From positions 1-42,431 of the IMG/VR virus record IMGVR_UViG_3300025122_000038: DNA of 42,431 nt; one strand, given 5' to 3'. Shown here one piece after another: positions 13,174 through 21,913 of this stretch. The notes beneath the pieces were generated by a model. It did not search any database and was not told the DNA's origin. It saw nothing but the letters and a program-made list of their open reading frames with translations. Made by a program: the position numbers and the translations under genes. The number at the start of each line of letters is the position of its first letter. The stretch's first letter is position 1. Origin of the DNA: a virus.

Positions 13174-13231
13174 TTATGATTACACATAAACATCATATTA
13201 TTCCAAAACATATTGGTGGAGGAGGCCTCTG

Positions 13232-13714
13232 ATGTCGGAAACAGCAATGGTTATCGTGTTTGCTACCCTCCTTGGGGCCGTCTGGCGTATCTGGGACGGA
13301 CGGGGAGCACACACCCACCCAGGCATTCTCAACCACTCCATGGTCCGTCTTGCGGTCGCCCTCATCGGCGCCGTGTTCGCGCTGGCGGTGGTTGGCCGCA
13401 TGGAACTTATCTGGCTGTGGCCTCTCGCCGTGGCGCTGGTATCCGTCAATGCTGGCCCGGCAAAGTTCCTTGGAAACTGGGATGACTGGATGATGGGTTT
13501 CAGATACTCCGTCCCGGCAGCCGTGGCGGTCGCGCCGTTCTGGGCGCTCAACGTTCCTGGACTTCATTGGGCAGGCTTTTCTTACATCGGGGTCTGTGCC
13601 CTGGCTGGCTTCACTTACCCGATCCTCAAGCCGAAGGTGACGGGGCTGGTGTCGGAGTGGTTACCGGAGGGGGCGGTCGGTGCGGCGGTACTCGGGGGGC
13701 TCGTCTGGATGTGA
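13232..13714 (+). CDS. Multi-pass membrane protein
   Basis: 160 residues with about five hydrophobic segments: residues 4-18, 40-58, 62-75, 96-112 and 114-130. Preceded by GGAGGAGG at somewhat long spacing. The loop sequence DDWMMGFRYSVPAA resembles small phage inner-membrane proteins of unknown role. Lysis or superinfection functions are possible but not shown. Its stop overlaps the next start (GTGA). Confidence 0.65.
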   Translation: MSETAMVIVFATLLGAVWRIWDGRGAHTHPGILNHSMVRLAVALIGAVFALAVVGRMELIWLWPLAVALVSVNAGPAKFLGNWDDWMMGFRYSVPAAVAVAPFWALNVPGLHWAGFSYIGVCALAGFTYPILKPKVTGLVSEWLPEGAVGAAVLGGLVWM

Positions 13715-13938
13715 TCTCGTTTTCCGAGAGAACTCCAAAACAATGCGCCTATATCGACGGCGACCCGGCTGATCTGGGGGCGACGACCTGCTGTGGCAAG
13801 AAGGTGGTTTACCCCGGTAGCTGGTGCAAGAAGCACCGCGAGAAGGTCTTCATGAACCAGAAACACGCCAAGGCCCTCACGGAGATGGTGGCCAGGGTTG
13901 GCAGGGGACCACGGAACTTTCACTACGGGGTCGGTTGA
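13711..13938 (+). CDS. GcrA-like zinc domain protein
   Basis: 75 residues from a GTG that overlaps the preceding stop. The pattern C-x-Y-x-x-GDP...CCGKKV...P-G-S-W-C-x-x-H matches the C-terminal zinc-type module of GcrA cell-cycle regulators (C.(W/Y)PIGDP...FCG.....YC..H). GcrA of Alphaproteobacteria acts with sigma70 at promoters carrying CcrM-methylated GANTC sites. This protein lacks the long N-terminal DNA-binding part, so it may contact the host RNA polymerase, mimic GcrA, or bind metal for another purpose. It is the best clue to an alphaproteobacterial host. Confidence 0.6.
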   Translation: MISFSERTPKQCAYIDGDPADLGATTCCGKKVVYPGSWCKKHREKVFMNQKHAKALTEMVARVGRGPRNFHYGVG

Positions 13939-13958
13939 CGTATGTCCCTCTTGTGTTT

Positions 13959-14819
13959 ATGGTTCGTGCCATGGCTATACCTAGAGCCCAAGTTCCTCAG
14001 AATGTGAAAAAGTCCCTCTTCGGGAGGGCGAAGTATGAACTACGTCAGTATCTGGGGGAGAAGACCCTCGACACCACCCCCCCGGAGCACCAAGACCACC
14101 TCGCCAATCTTATGGCCGAGGCCGAGGAAGAGAAGTTCACCAGCCCAGACCCGGCTATGTACGGCAGTAAAGCCGAACACGCTCGTCGGGCGGTGCAGGA
14201 CGCGGTACAGATGGCTGCCATGAAACAGGTCCAGGACTTCGGCAGGATTGTGGGCGTCGATCCCGCACCGAATACACCGCCAACGCCAACGCCAACGCCA
14301 CTCAGCAGTACACGGAACGTGGATGGAACGATAAGTCTGAAAGCCTTGGCAGCTAAGGCTTTGAGGCGGAACACGCTGCGGAACGCTGATGAAACAAGCC
14401 CCTACTGGCACAGAAAGACGCTTCAGGAGACGGAGGCCCTTATGAAGGGTATTCAACTGTCCCAGAACCAACTGTCCCAGTCTCCAGGCGGTCTCACCCA
14501 AGTCGCAGGAACTCAAATGGCAGGCGGCGGAAGTTTCGCAAACCCACCAGGGCCAACCATGTCACCTTTCATCCAGCCCCTCGGCAACGGTGGCGTGGAG
14601 GTGGGGGTGCTCAAGGCCCTCAAGCGGATTATGACAACCGAGGAGTTCAAGGAGGACATCGGGACGCTGAACGACAGCCAGATCGGCGTCATCGCCCGCA
14701 CCGTGGTTCGTGCTATCCGCGAAACCAAGGACGACATCTTCGAGAAGGTGGACGTGAACCCCAAGCGCCACAGAGAGAATTTTACCAAAGTCATCGACCA
14801 AATCATGAGGCAGCTATGA
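13959..14819 (+). CDS. Hypothetical protein with Pro/Thr repeat linker
   Basis: 286 residues from the ATG at 13959; the ATG at 13971 is equally possible and neither has a clear ribosome-binding site. The N-terminal domain is helical (about 20-100). Then comes a TPTPTP linker from tandem CCAACG units near 14278, a Ser/Gln/Pro/Gly-rich middle, and a helical C-terminal domain (VLKALKRIMTTEEFKED). Unknown function. A 26-base internal segment is duplicated at the start of the sulfotransferase gene. Its stop overlaps the next start (ATGA). Confidence 0.6.
   Translation: MVRAMAIPRAQVPQNVKKSLFGRAKYELRQYLGEKTLDTTPPEHQDHLANLMAEAEEEKFTSPDPAMYGSKAEHARRAVQDAVQMAAMKQVQDFGRIVGVDPAPNTPPTPTPTPLSSTRNVDGTISLKALAAKALRRNTLRNADETSPYWHRKTLQETEALMKGIQLSQNQLSQSPGGLTQVAGTQMAGGGSFANPPGPTMSPFIQPLGNGGVEVGVLKALKRIMTTEEFKEDIGTLNDSQIGVIARTVVRAIRETKDDIFEKVDVNPKRHRENFTKVIDQIMRQL
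14430..14455. repeat. 26-bp repeat, copy 2
   Basis: Identical to 8802-8827. Here it is internal coding sequence (EALMKGIQ), whereas copy 1 supplies the ribosome-binding site and start of the sulfotransferase. Confidence 0.8.
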
Positions 14820-15070
14820 CCCCCAGGCAGAAAGAGACCCTCGACTTCATCCGGGGCTACTGGGAGGATAACGAGTACGCTCCTTCCTATGAGGAGATCA
14901 GGGAGGGCATCAATGCCAAGAGCAAATCAAGCGTGGCTTCCCTTATCAAGAAGCTGGAAGAGCGTGACTATATCGAGCGCATACCGAACGCCGCACGAAG
15001 CATTCGGTTGAAGATCGCGCTCAAGGTCATCGATCCCCCGGCTTCGAGAGAAGACCTCCCCTACGGGTAG
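14816..15070 (+). CDS. LexA-type winged-helix DNA-binding protein
   Basis: 84 residues. MTPRQKETLDFIRGYWEDN, then PSYEEIREGI, KSKSSVASLIKKLEERDYIERIPN and ARSIRL follow the LexA N-terminal domain closely. The autoprotease domain is absent, so it cannot self-cleave. A repressor of phage genes, or a decoy at host SOS operators, are both possible. It lies directly upstream of terL, overlapping the preceding gene. Confidence 0.8.
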   Translation: MTPRQKETLDFIRGYWEDNEYAPSYEEIREGINAKSKSSVASLIKKLEERDYIERIPNAARSIRLKIALKVIDPPASREDLPYG

Positions 15071-15131
15071 GTTTTCCAACATGCACTGGCCAATGGTTGC
15101 CCCGGACCTCGGTTCGGGGTAATCTTTTGGT

Positions 15132-16655
15132 ATGCTACCGGCGGAAATAGAGACTTATCTGTCACGGCTTGACGAGTTGCCCTTCGTGGAGCAGCAGGAA
15201 ATCCTGCGGTTGTGCGGGAAACTCGAAGAAGCCGAGGGCCGCGCTTCGGCTCAAGACGACTTCCTGACATTTGTGAAATCTGTCTGGCCAACCTTCGTGG
15301 AGGGCAGGCATCACAAGATCATGGCGGACGCTTTCGAGCGCGTGGCTAGGGGCGAATGCAAGCGTCTTATCATCAATATGCCTCCGAGATACACCAAGTC
15401 CGAGTTCGCCTCCCACCTGTTCCCGGCGTGGTTTATCGGTAAGTACCCCAACAAATACGTGATCCAGAGTTCCAACACCGCTGATCTGGCGGTGGATTTC
15501 GGGCGCAAGGTTCGCGACACCATTGGAGACCGGGATTACCAGAAAATATTCCCCGGCGTCGCTGTCCACGCCGACGCTGCGGCGGCGGGCAAGTGGAAGA
15601 CCACCGCCAAGGGCGAGTACTTCGCCATTGGCGTCGGGGGAACTCTTACGGGGCGTGGCGGCGACCTCATCATCATCGATGATCCCCATTCGGAGCAGGA
15701 AGCCAAGCAGGCCGAGAGCAAGCCGGAAATCTACGACAGCGTCTACGAGTGGTACACCTCCGGCCCTCGCCAGCGCGTCCAGCCGGGGGCGGCCATCGTC
15801 ATCGTCATGACGCGGTGGTCGAAGCGAGACCTCACCGGCAAGGTGGTCAAGGCATCCATCCAGCGTGACGGCGACGAGTGGGAGGTCATCGAACTTCCCG
15901 CCGTCATGCCCTCCGGCCAGCCCATGTGGCCTGAATATTGGTCCTTGGGGGAGATGGAAGCCATCAAGGAGGAACTCCCGGTCTCCAAATGGATGGCTCA
16001 GTACCAGCAGCGTCCCACGGCGGAAGAGGGAGCCCTGGTCAAGCGCGACTGGTGGCGGAAGTGGGAGGAAGCTGGACCTCCGAAGGTCGAGTGGGTCGTA
16101 CAGTCCTGGGACACGGCTTTTCTCAAGACCGAGCGTTCCGACTATTCCGCCTGCACCACCTGGGGCGTGTTCTACCAGGAACACGAGGGCACCGGCAAGC
16201 CGATGGCCAACCTGATCCTCCTGGACGCCTTTCGCAAGCGCATGGAGTTTCCCGAACTCAAAGCGGTGGCCTACGAGAACTACGTCAATTGGGAGCCCGA
16301 CGCCTTCATCGTTGAGGGTAAGGCGTCCGGTATGCCTCTGGTCTTCGAACTGAGGCAGATGGGCATCCCGGTGTCCGAGTACACTCCGTCCAGGGGCAAC
16401 GACAAGATTGCCCGCGTCAACGCCGTTTCCGACCTGTTCGCTTCCGGCATGATCTGGGCACCGGACAGACGATGGGCGGACGAGGTGGTAGAGGAGTTTG
16501 CCGAGTTCCCCGCTGGGGAACACGACGATTACGTGGACAGCGCAACCCAGGCCTTACTTCGTTATCGTCAGGGTGGGTTCCTGAGAACCCCCAACGACGA
16601 GGAGGAAGAGGATACACGGCCTCTGTTGCGCGCCAATAGGGAAGGACCATACTGA
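15132..16655 (+). CDS. terL: Terminase large subunit
   Basis: 507 residues, normal length. ATPase domain: Walker A-like MPPRYTKS (83-90, a variant lacking the usual second Gly), Walker B LIIIDDP (179-185), motif III-like VIVMTRW (223-229). C-terminal RNase H-like nuclease: SWDTAF with D327, IVEGKASG, and a final DDYVDS acidic pair near 475-480. It packages DNA into the prohead and cuts concatemers. No strong ribosome-binding site is seen upstream of 15132. The last base overlaps the portal ATG. Confidence 0.95.
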   Translation: MLPAEIETYLSRLDELPFVEQQEILRLCGKLEEAEGRASAQDDFLTFVKSVWPTFVEGRHHKIMADAFERVARGECKRLIINMPPRYTKSEFASHLFPAWFIGKYPNKYVIQSSNTADLAVDFGRKVRDTIGDRDYQKIFPGVAVHADAAAAGKWKTTAKGEYFAIGVGGTLTGRGGDLIIIDDPHSEQEAKQAESKPEIYDSVYEWYTSGPRQRVQPGAAIVIVMTRWSKRDLTGKVVKASIQRDGDEWEVIELPAVMPSGQPMWPEYWSLGEMEAIKEELPVSKWMAQYQQRPTAEEGALVKRDWWRKWEEAGPPKVEWVVQSWDTAFLKTERSDYSACTTWGVFYQEHEGTGKPMANLILLDAFRKRMEFPELKAVAYENYVNWEPDAFIVEGKASGMPLVFELRQMGIPVSEYTPSRGNDKIARVNAVSDLFASGMIWAPDRRWADEVVEEFAEFPAGEHDDYVDSATQALLRYRQGGFLRTPNDEEEEDTRPLLRANREGPY

Positions 16656-19159
16656 TGGCCGATATTCATAAACCCCTTACCCCGTTCGACATCGAAGTTG
16701 AGAGTCCTGGCGTCGAGGTGGCGGTCGAACCCCTGCCCGATGAGGTCATGGAAGGCACCATCATCGAAGACGACGGCGAAGGCGGTGTCATCATCGATTT
16801 TGCCCCACAACAGGAGGGGCCAGTAGACATTCCTCATGCGGGGAACCTCGCCGAACACATGGATGACCGAGACCTTACCAAGCTAGGCTCGGAGTTGGTG
16901 CAGCACTACAAGGACGACAAGCTGTCCAGGGAGCCCTGGGAGAAAGCTTACATCAAGGGCCTGAACCTCCTGGGGCTCAAGATCGAGGAAAGAACGCAGC
17001 CCTGGCAGGGCGCGTCCGGGGTTTTCCATCCCATCCTCACAGAGGCCGTGGTTCGCTTCCAGGCGGATGCCATGACCGAGACGTGGCCTGCTACCGGACC
17101 CGTTCTCACCAAGGTGGTGGGAATGGAGACAGCGGAGAAGCAGAAGCAGGCGCGACGTGTCCAACTCGACATGAACTACGTCGTGAACGAGGTCATCACC
17201 GAGTGTCGGCAGGAGCATGAGCAGGCCCTGTTCAGCCTGCCCCTCGCCGGGTCGGCCTTCAAGAAGGTGTACTACGATTACAATCTCGGCAGACCTACAG
17301 ACCGTTTTGTTCAGGCAGACGATTTCGTGGTGCAGTACGGAGCATCGGACCTTCTGACGTGCTCCAGGTACACACATCGCATGAAGATGCAGCGCAACGA
17401 CATCGTCAAGGCGCAATATTCCGGTCAGTATCGCATGGTCACCGTGCCCGATGCCCCCATCCAGTATGACAACGTGGCCAAGAAACAGGACGACGTTAAG
17501 GGGGAAGCCCCGCGCATCGAAAAGGACGAGCGCAACGAGATACTCGAAGTTCACGTCGATCTCGTCATGTCGGGGGACGAGGACACCGACAATGACGGCG
17601 AGGAGACAGGCATCGCCCTTCCCTACATCGTGACTATCGACATGGCATCCACCATCGTCCTCGCCATCTACCGCAACTGGGAGGAGGACGACGATCGCCA
17701 CAAGAAGCTGAACTACTTCATCCATTATCCGTATCTCCCTGGCCTCGGGTTCTACGGCATTGGACTGGTTCACATGCTGGGCGGGCTCACCAAATCCGCC
17801 ACTTCCATCTTGAGGCAGCTTGTCGATGCCGGGACGTTGAGCAATCTTCCGGCGGGCCTCAAGGCGCGTGGCTTGAGGATCAAGGGGGACGACAGTCCGG
17901 TGCGTCCCGGCGAGTTCAGGGATGTGGACGTGCCCGGTGGGGCGATCAAGGACAACATCACGTTCCTCCCCTACAAGGAGCCGTCCACGGTCCTCTACCA
18001 GCTTCTCGGCGACATCGTCGGTGAGGCACGGACGATCGCCTCCATTGCCGACATGAAGATTTCCGACATGAGCCAGAAGGCCCCTGTGGGGACCACCCTG
18101 GCCATTATCGAGCGCAGCATGAAGGTGATGTCGGCTGTCCATGCGCGGCTCCATGCTGCCATGCGTCAGGAGTTCAAGTTGCTCCACGGGCTGGTCAGGG
18201 ACCACATGCCCGTCGAGTATGAGTACGAGGTAGAGGAGGGGGTCACGCGACAGCAGGACTACGACGACCGGATCGACGTTCTTCCGGTATCCAACCCCAA
18301 CGCCTCGACCATGGCGCAGCGGATCATGCAGTACCAGACCGTCCATCAGTTGAGCCAGACGGCCCCTGAAATCTACGATCGCAAGGAACTGCATCGGGAG
18401 ATGATCACCATGATCGGGTTGCCCAGGCCTGAGAAGATCGTCCCCCTGGACGACGACATGAAGCCCCGAGACCCGGTGGTCGAGAACATGGCCATCATCA
18501 CGGGCAAGCCGGTCAAGGCATTTCTTCACCAGGACCACGAGGCCCATATAGAGGTCCATATGGCGGCCATGAAAGACCCCAAGATACTGCAACTGGTGGC
18601 CAAGTCCCCGGTGGCCAAGGTGATGGAAGCGGCCATGACGGCCCATCTCCAGGAGCATCTGGCGTTCCAGTACAGGATGGAGATCGAAAAGCAGCTTGGG
18701 GTGGCCCTGCCACCTCCCGGCGAGGCCTTGCCCGCCGAAGTCGAGGTCGAGATGTCGCGCATGGTGGCTGCCGCTGCCGACAAGCTGCTCCAGAAGGATC
18801 AGGCCGAGATGGAGGGCAGGCGGGCCGAGGAACTTCGGAAAGACCCGGTGGTGCAGATGCAGCAGGCCGAGGTCGCCATCAAGGGTGCAGAAGTGCAACG
18901 CAAGGCGAAAGCGGACGAGTTCCGCGCCGCCATCGCCAGGGAGAAACTGGCCAGCGAAGAGAAGATCAAGGGGCTGGAACTCGCCCTTGAGGCGCTTTCC
19001 ACCCAGGCGGAAGGCCAATCCAGGGAAGAAACTGCTGCCACGCAGTTGCAGTCCAAAGAGAGGATAGAGGGCGTAAAAATGGGGCTCACCGCCGCCGAGA
19101 AGGTCATGAATTTCTTTGGTCGAGAGGGTGGGCCAAAACAGGACGAGAACAAAAGTTAA
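16655..19159 (+). CDS. Portal protein
   Basis: 834 residues, long for a portal and similar in size to P22-like portals. The middle has a recognisable portal core (LPLAGSAFKKVYYDY, YIVTIDMASTIVLAIYRNWEEDD, GLVHMLGGLTKSATSILRQL, KAPVGTTLAIIERSMKVMS). The last 150 residues are a long charged coiled coil (Lys/Glu/Ala-rich), as in portals with an extended barrel. It forms the dodecameric DNA gate at one capsid vertex and binds the terminase. Position right after terL supports the call. Confidence 0.88.
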   Translation: MADIHKPLTPFDIEVESPGVEVAVEPLPDEVMEGTIIEDDGEGGVIIDFAPQQEGPVDIPHAGNLAEHMDDRDLTKLGSELVQHYKDDKLSREPWEKAYIKGLNLLGLKIEERTQPWQGASGVFHPILTEAVVRFQADAMTETWPATGPVLTKVVGMETAEKQKQARRVQLDMNYVVNEVITECRQEHEQALFSLPLAGSAFKKVYYDYNLGRPTDRFVQADDFVVQYGASDLLTCSRYTHRMKMQRNDIVKAQYSGQYRMVTVPDAPIQYDNVAKKQDDVKGEAPRIEKDERNEILEVHVDLVMSGDEDTDNDGEETGIALPYIVTIDMASTIVLAIYRNWEEDDDRHKKLNYFIHYPYLPGLGFYGIGLVHMLGGLTKSATSILRQLVDAGTLSNLPAGLKARGLRIKGDDSPVRPGEFRDVDVPGGAIKDNITFLPYKEPSTVLYQLLGDIVGEARTIASIADMKISDMSQKAPVGTTLAIIERSMKVMSAVHARLHAAMRQEFKLLHGLVRDHMPVEYEYEVEEGVTRQQDYDDRIDVLPVSNPNASTMAQRIMQYQTVHQLSQTAPEIYDRKELHREMITMIGLPRPEKIVPLDDDMKPRDPVVENMAIITGKPVKAFLHQDHEAHIEVHMAAMKDPKILQLVAKSPVAKVMEAAMTAHLQEHLAFQYRMEIEKQLGVALPPPGEALPAEVEVEMSRMVAAAADKLLQKDQAEMEGRRAEELRKDPVVQMQQAEVAIKGAEVQRKAKADEFRAAIAREKLASEEKIKGLELALEALSTQAEGQSREETAATQLQSKERIEGVKMGLTAAEKVMNFFGREGGPKQDENKS

Positions 19160-19182
19160 AAAAACAGTTGAGGATATGAACA

Positions 19183-19437
19183 TTGCCCGGTAATATTTTA
19201 GCTACCTTGCAAGAGGAACTGCGTAAGAGCATGAACTCGGTTGCCGACCACGTTGCTGGCGGCGGCTGTCTCTCCACCGACAAAACAGGAGCAGTTCGTG
19301 CCGATGCGACGGCCCTGGCATACGCCAAGTCGGTTGGCGTAATCGAAGGATTGGCCCGAGCCGAGCGCGAGATGCTTGATCTGGTAGAAGTCCAGCGCAA
19401 GGCGGAAGAAAGCGATAAGGAGGAAACCGTTGTCTAA
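19183..19437 (+). CDS. Small hypothetical protein in head module
   Basis: 84 residues from a TTG with GAGGA upstream; the nearby ATG at 19176 gives only five codons. The sequence is mostly helical, ends in an acidic stretch (ESDKEETVV), and overlaps the next start. Possibly a head assembly accessory protein; unknown. Confidence 0.55.
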   Translation: MPGNILATLQEELRKSMNSVADHVAGGGCLSTDKTGAVRADATALAYAKSVGVIEGLARAEREMLDLVEVQRKAEESDKEETVV

Positions 19438-19810
19438 GGTCACCCAACTCAAGACCGCCGCCGACGACGCAGAGGTTGCGTCCCTTCTTCCGGTTCCGAC
19501 TGGCTACCACATCCTCATGGCCATCCCCGAGGTCGAGCAAGAGACCAAGGGGGGCATCATTAAGCCCGACATGTTCAAAGACATCGAACAGAACTCATCC
19601 GTGATCGGGCTGGTTCTGGCCATGGGGAGCGAGTGCTACTCCGATGAGAAGCGCTTCCCCGGTGGGCCTTGGTGCGAGGAGGGAGACTTCATCCTGGTGG
19701 GTGCATACAAGGGCACTCGCTTCAAGATCATGGGTAAGGAGTTCAGGGTCGTAAACGACGACACTCCTCTCGCCGTGGTCGATGATCCGAGGGGTTACTC
19801 AAGGGCATGA
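19430..19810 (+). CDS. GroES-like co-chaperonin
   Basis: 126 residues from a TTG with AAGGAGG upstream. The Cpn10 pattern is visible: VPTGYHILMAIPEVEQETKGGI near the start, an acidic GPWCEEGDFILVGAYKGT segment, then KEFRVVNDDTPLAVV. It has extra sequence compared with the 95-residue bacterial GroES. Phage co-chaperonins such as T4 gp31 pair with host GroEL to fold the capsid protein. Placement between portal and scaffold fits that role. The mobile loop is expected in the EVEQETKGGI region, but its contact residues cannot be checked here. Confidence 0.7.
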   Translation: MSKVTQLKTAADDAEVASLLPVPTGYHILMAIPEVEQETKGGIIKPDMFKDIEQNSSVIGLVLAMGSECYSDEKRFPGGPWCEEGDFILVGAYKGTRFKIMGKEFRVVNDDTPLAVVDDPRGYSRA

Positions 19811-20814
19811 TGGCCGAAGCACAGGCGCAATATCTGGAAGACGACGACACCAGCACAGGGTTCCCACCGGACCCCGACGCCCCGGACATCGAAGTTGAAG
19901 TTGTTGATGACGTGCCGGAGAAAGACAAGAGGTCGCGTCCGACCGGCGATCGCCTGGATGTGGACAGCGAAGAATTCAACACCGAGGTAGAGACCTACTC
20001 CGAGGATGTGCAGAAGCGCATCAAGGCCATGAAGTACGAGTTTCACGAGGAACGCAGGGCCAAGGAGGCGGCGCAGCGTACCAGTGAAGAGGCGGTCAAG
20101 TACGCCGAGGCGGTGTCGCACGACAACAGCGCCCTCAAGGGAGCCCTCGACACCTCCAACACTGCCATGATCAGTGAGATCGGCGCTCGTTCCGACGCGG
20201 AACTTGAGCAGGCCAAGGCAAACTTCAAGACAGCCTACGAGAGTGGCGACACCGACGCCCTGGTCGAGGCGCAGGGAGAGATGAGCCGCATCCAGGCCGA
20301 GAAGGTGCGGAATATGCAGGTCAAGGAGCAGGCGGAAGCTTCGCATCCCGCCGGGGGAGCCCCAGGCCAGTCACAGGGACAGCCCCAGCAGGCCTCGATT
20401 GCTGTTCCCGACGCCAAGGCGACGGCATGGATCAACGACAACATGTGGTTCCATACTCCAGGTCACGAGGACATGACCGGGTACGCGATCGGTCTTCACG
20501 AAAAACTCGTCAAGAGCGGGCTCGACCCGCGCTATCATGAAGGCTACTACGAGCAGATCAACGAAGGTCTCCGGGTAGCGTTCCCCGATTTTCAGTTTAC
20601 TTCCAGCGGGGACGAAGGTCGTCAAGGTGTCAAGGCATCTGCTGCGACCCGCAGGAAGACACCGCCCCCCGTGGGCGGGCCGTCACGAGGCGGTAAACCC
20701 TCGCGCAAAGTGCAGTTGACGGCGTCCGCAGTCGCTCTCGCAAGGCGGCTGGGGTTGACTACTGAGCAGTACGCCAGACAGGTTGCCAAGGAAATGGAGC
20801 CTACAGATGGCTGA
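19807..20814 (+). CDS. Scaffold-like head assembly protein
   Basis: 335 residues starting at an ATGATG that overlaps the previous stop. Acidic N-terminus, long coiled coil at about 60-180 rich in Glu/Ala/Lys, a Gln/Gly/Pro linker (about 180-200), then a small domain (WINDNMWFHTPGHEDMTGYAIGLHEKLVKSGLDP) and a basic Pro-rich tail. Composition and position between portal and capsid genes are typical of scaffolding proteins, which shape the prohead and leave before packaging. No protease is seen. Confidence 0.7.
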   Translation: MMAEAQAQYLEDDDTSTGFPPDPDAPDIEVEVVDDVPEKDKRSRPTGDRLDVDSEEFNTEVETYSEDVQKRIKAMKYEFHEERRAKEAAQRTSEEAVKYAEAVSHDNSALKGALDTSNTAMISEIGARSDAELEQAKANFKTAYESGDTDALVEAQGEMSRIQAEKVRNMQVKEQAEASHPAGGAPGQSQGQPQQASIAVPDAKATAWINDNMWFHTPGHEDMTGYAIGLHEKLVKSGLDPRYHEGYYEQINEGLRVAFPDFQFTSSGDEGRQGVKASAATRRKTPPPVGGPSRGGKPSRKVQLTASAVALARRLGLTTEQYARQVAKEMEPTDG

Positions 20815-21289
20815 GCGCACCGGGAAACAATCCCGAGACAACGAGACACGCGAAAAGGAAGAGGTCGATCCCAGCGCTGGGTATCGTCCTCCCTCCAACC
20901 TCCCCACCCCCGACGATCAGGATGGATATTGCTTCCGTTGGGTCCGCGCCTCTATTGGCGGGGAAGCCGACAACAGGAACATCTCCATGCGGATGCGAGA
21001 GGGCTGGGAACCCGTGAAGGCGGAAGATCATCCAGAATTGATGCTCATATCCGATCGGGGGACCACCTTCGAGGGTGGTATTGAGGTTGGTGGACTGGTG
21101 CTGTGCAAGACGCTCCGTGAGAACATGGAGAAGAGAGAGGCCTATTACGCCGACAAGGCACATCAGCAGCAGGTCAGCGTGGATCAAAACTTCATGCGCG
21201 AAAGTGATCCTCGTATGCCGCTCCTACCAACGGAGCACAGTACGCAGACCACATTCGGTACTGGTCGTCCTCCCCGAGGAAGGGGATAG
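20807..21289 (+). CDS. Conserved-type phage virion-associated protein
   Basis: 160 residues from the ATG that overlaps the scaffold stop; an in-frame extension to 20783 is unlikely. Core CFRWVRASIGGEADNRNISMRMREGWEPV, then LISDRGTTFEGGIEVGGLVLCKT, is a pattern I associate with small head-module proteins of environmental phages. Pro/Arg-rich end. Role unknown; head completion or minor structural protein are plausible. Confidence 0.55.
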   Translation: MAERTGKQSRDNETREKEEVDPSAGYRPPSNLPTPDDQDGYCFRWVRASIGGEADNRNISMRMREGWEPVKAEDHPELMLISDRGTTFEGGIEVGGLVLCKTLRENMEKREAYYADKAHQQQVSVDQNFMRESDPRMPLLPTEHSTQTTFGTGRPPRGRG

Positions 21290-21322
21290 GACTTGGTTTA
21301 ACCCTTAGCGGAAGGAAATCAC

Positions 21323-21904
21323 ATGGCGGCAACAGCAGCGCCATATGGTCTCGTTCCCGTTAATCTGATTGGCGGACAGGCCTACGCGGGCTCGTTTCGT
21401 CAGATCAAGATGACAAACAGCTACGGTACGAGTGTCTTCTTCGGAGACGTTTTGACCATGGCTGCCACGGGAACAGTCGAGGCCACTCAAGCGGCCACTT
21501 CCTCGCGGCCTATCGGAATTTTCATGGGTTGCGAGTACACCGACCCGACGCTGAACTACAAAGTCCACTCTCAGATGTGGACGGCGTCTACGTCGGCAAC
21601 GGACATCGTGGCTTACGTATGTGACGATCCAGACGCCGTGTTCATGGGACAGAGTGACGCCAGCGTGGCGCAGACTGCCCTGGGCTTGAACGTCGAATTT
21701 GCCACGTATGCTGCCGGTAACACCAACATCGGGAAGTCCATCGTTGCGTTGGACGGGGGCAGCGCCGCCACCACCAACACCTTCCCACTTCGGATCATTG
21801 ACTTCGTCGTTGGCCCGGACAGCGCCGTTGGGGACAGCTTTACCGATCTCCTGGTGAAGTGGAACTTCGGCATTCACTCGTATGAACTGGCCCTGGGCCA
21901 GTAG
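21323..21904 (+). CDS. Capsid decoration-like structural protein
   Basis: 193 residues, beta-rich, beginning MAATAAPYGLVPVNLIGGQAY. GGAAGGAAATCAC precedes the ATG. It lies immediately upstream of the major capsid gene, where decoration or cement proteins usually are; its Ala/Thr/Ser/Gly-rich beta composition fits. It may instead be a head fibre. No enzyme motif. Confidence 0.6.
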   Translation: MAATAAPYGLVPVNLIGGQAYAGSFRQIKMTNSYGTSVFFGDVLTMAATGTVEATQAATSSRPIGIFMGCEYTDPTLNYKVHSQMWTASTSATDIVAYVCDDPDAVFMGQSDASVAQTALGLNVEFATYAAGNTNIGKSIVALDGGSAATTNTFPLRIIDFVVGPDSAVGDSFTDLLVKWNFGIHSYELALGQ

Positions 21905-21913
21905 GAGGGAACC

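Noticed and set aside
15100-15119. CCCCG/CGGGG hairpin before terL as a terminator
   Set aside because: Only five base pairs and a weak T-rich tail, with no other evidence of an operon break.
16883-19183. A 766-codon open frame on the minus strand opposite the portal gene
   Set aside because: It is the antisense shadow of a high-GC gene; it is His/Leu-rich, has no ribosome-binding site and opposes a clear portal gene. The same holds for the long minus frames at 15162-16523 and 21926-22930.
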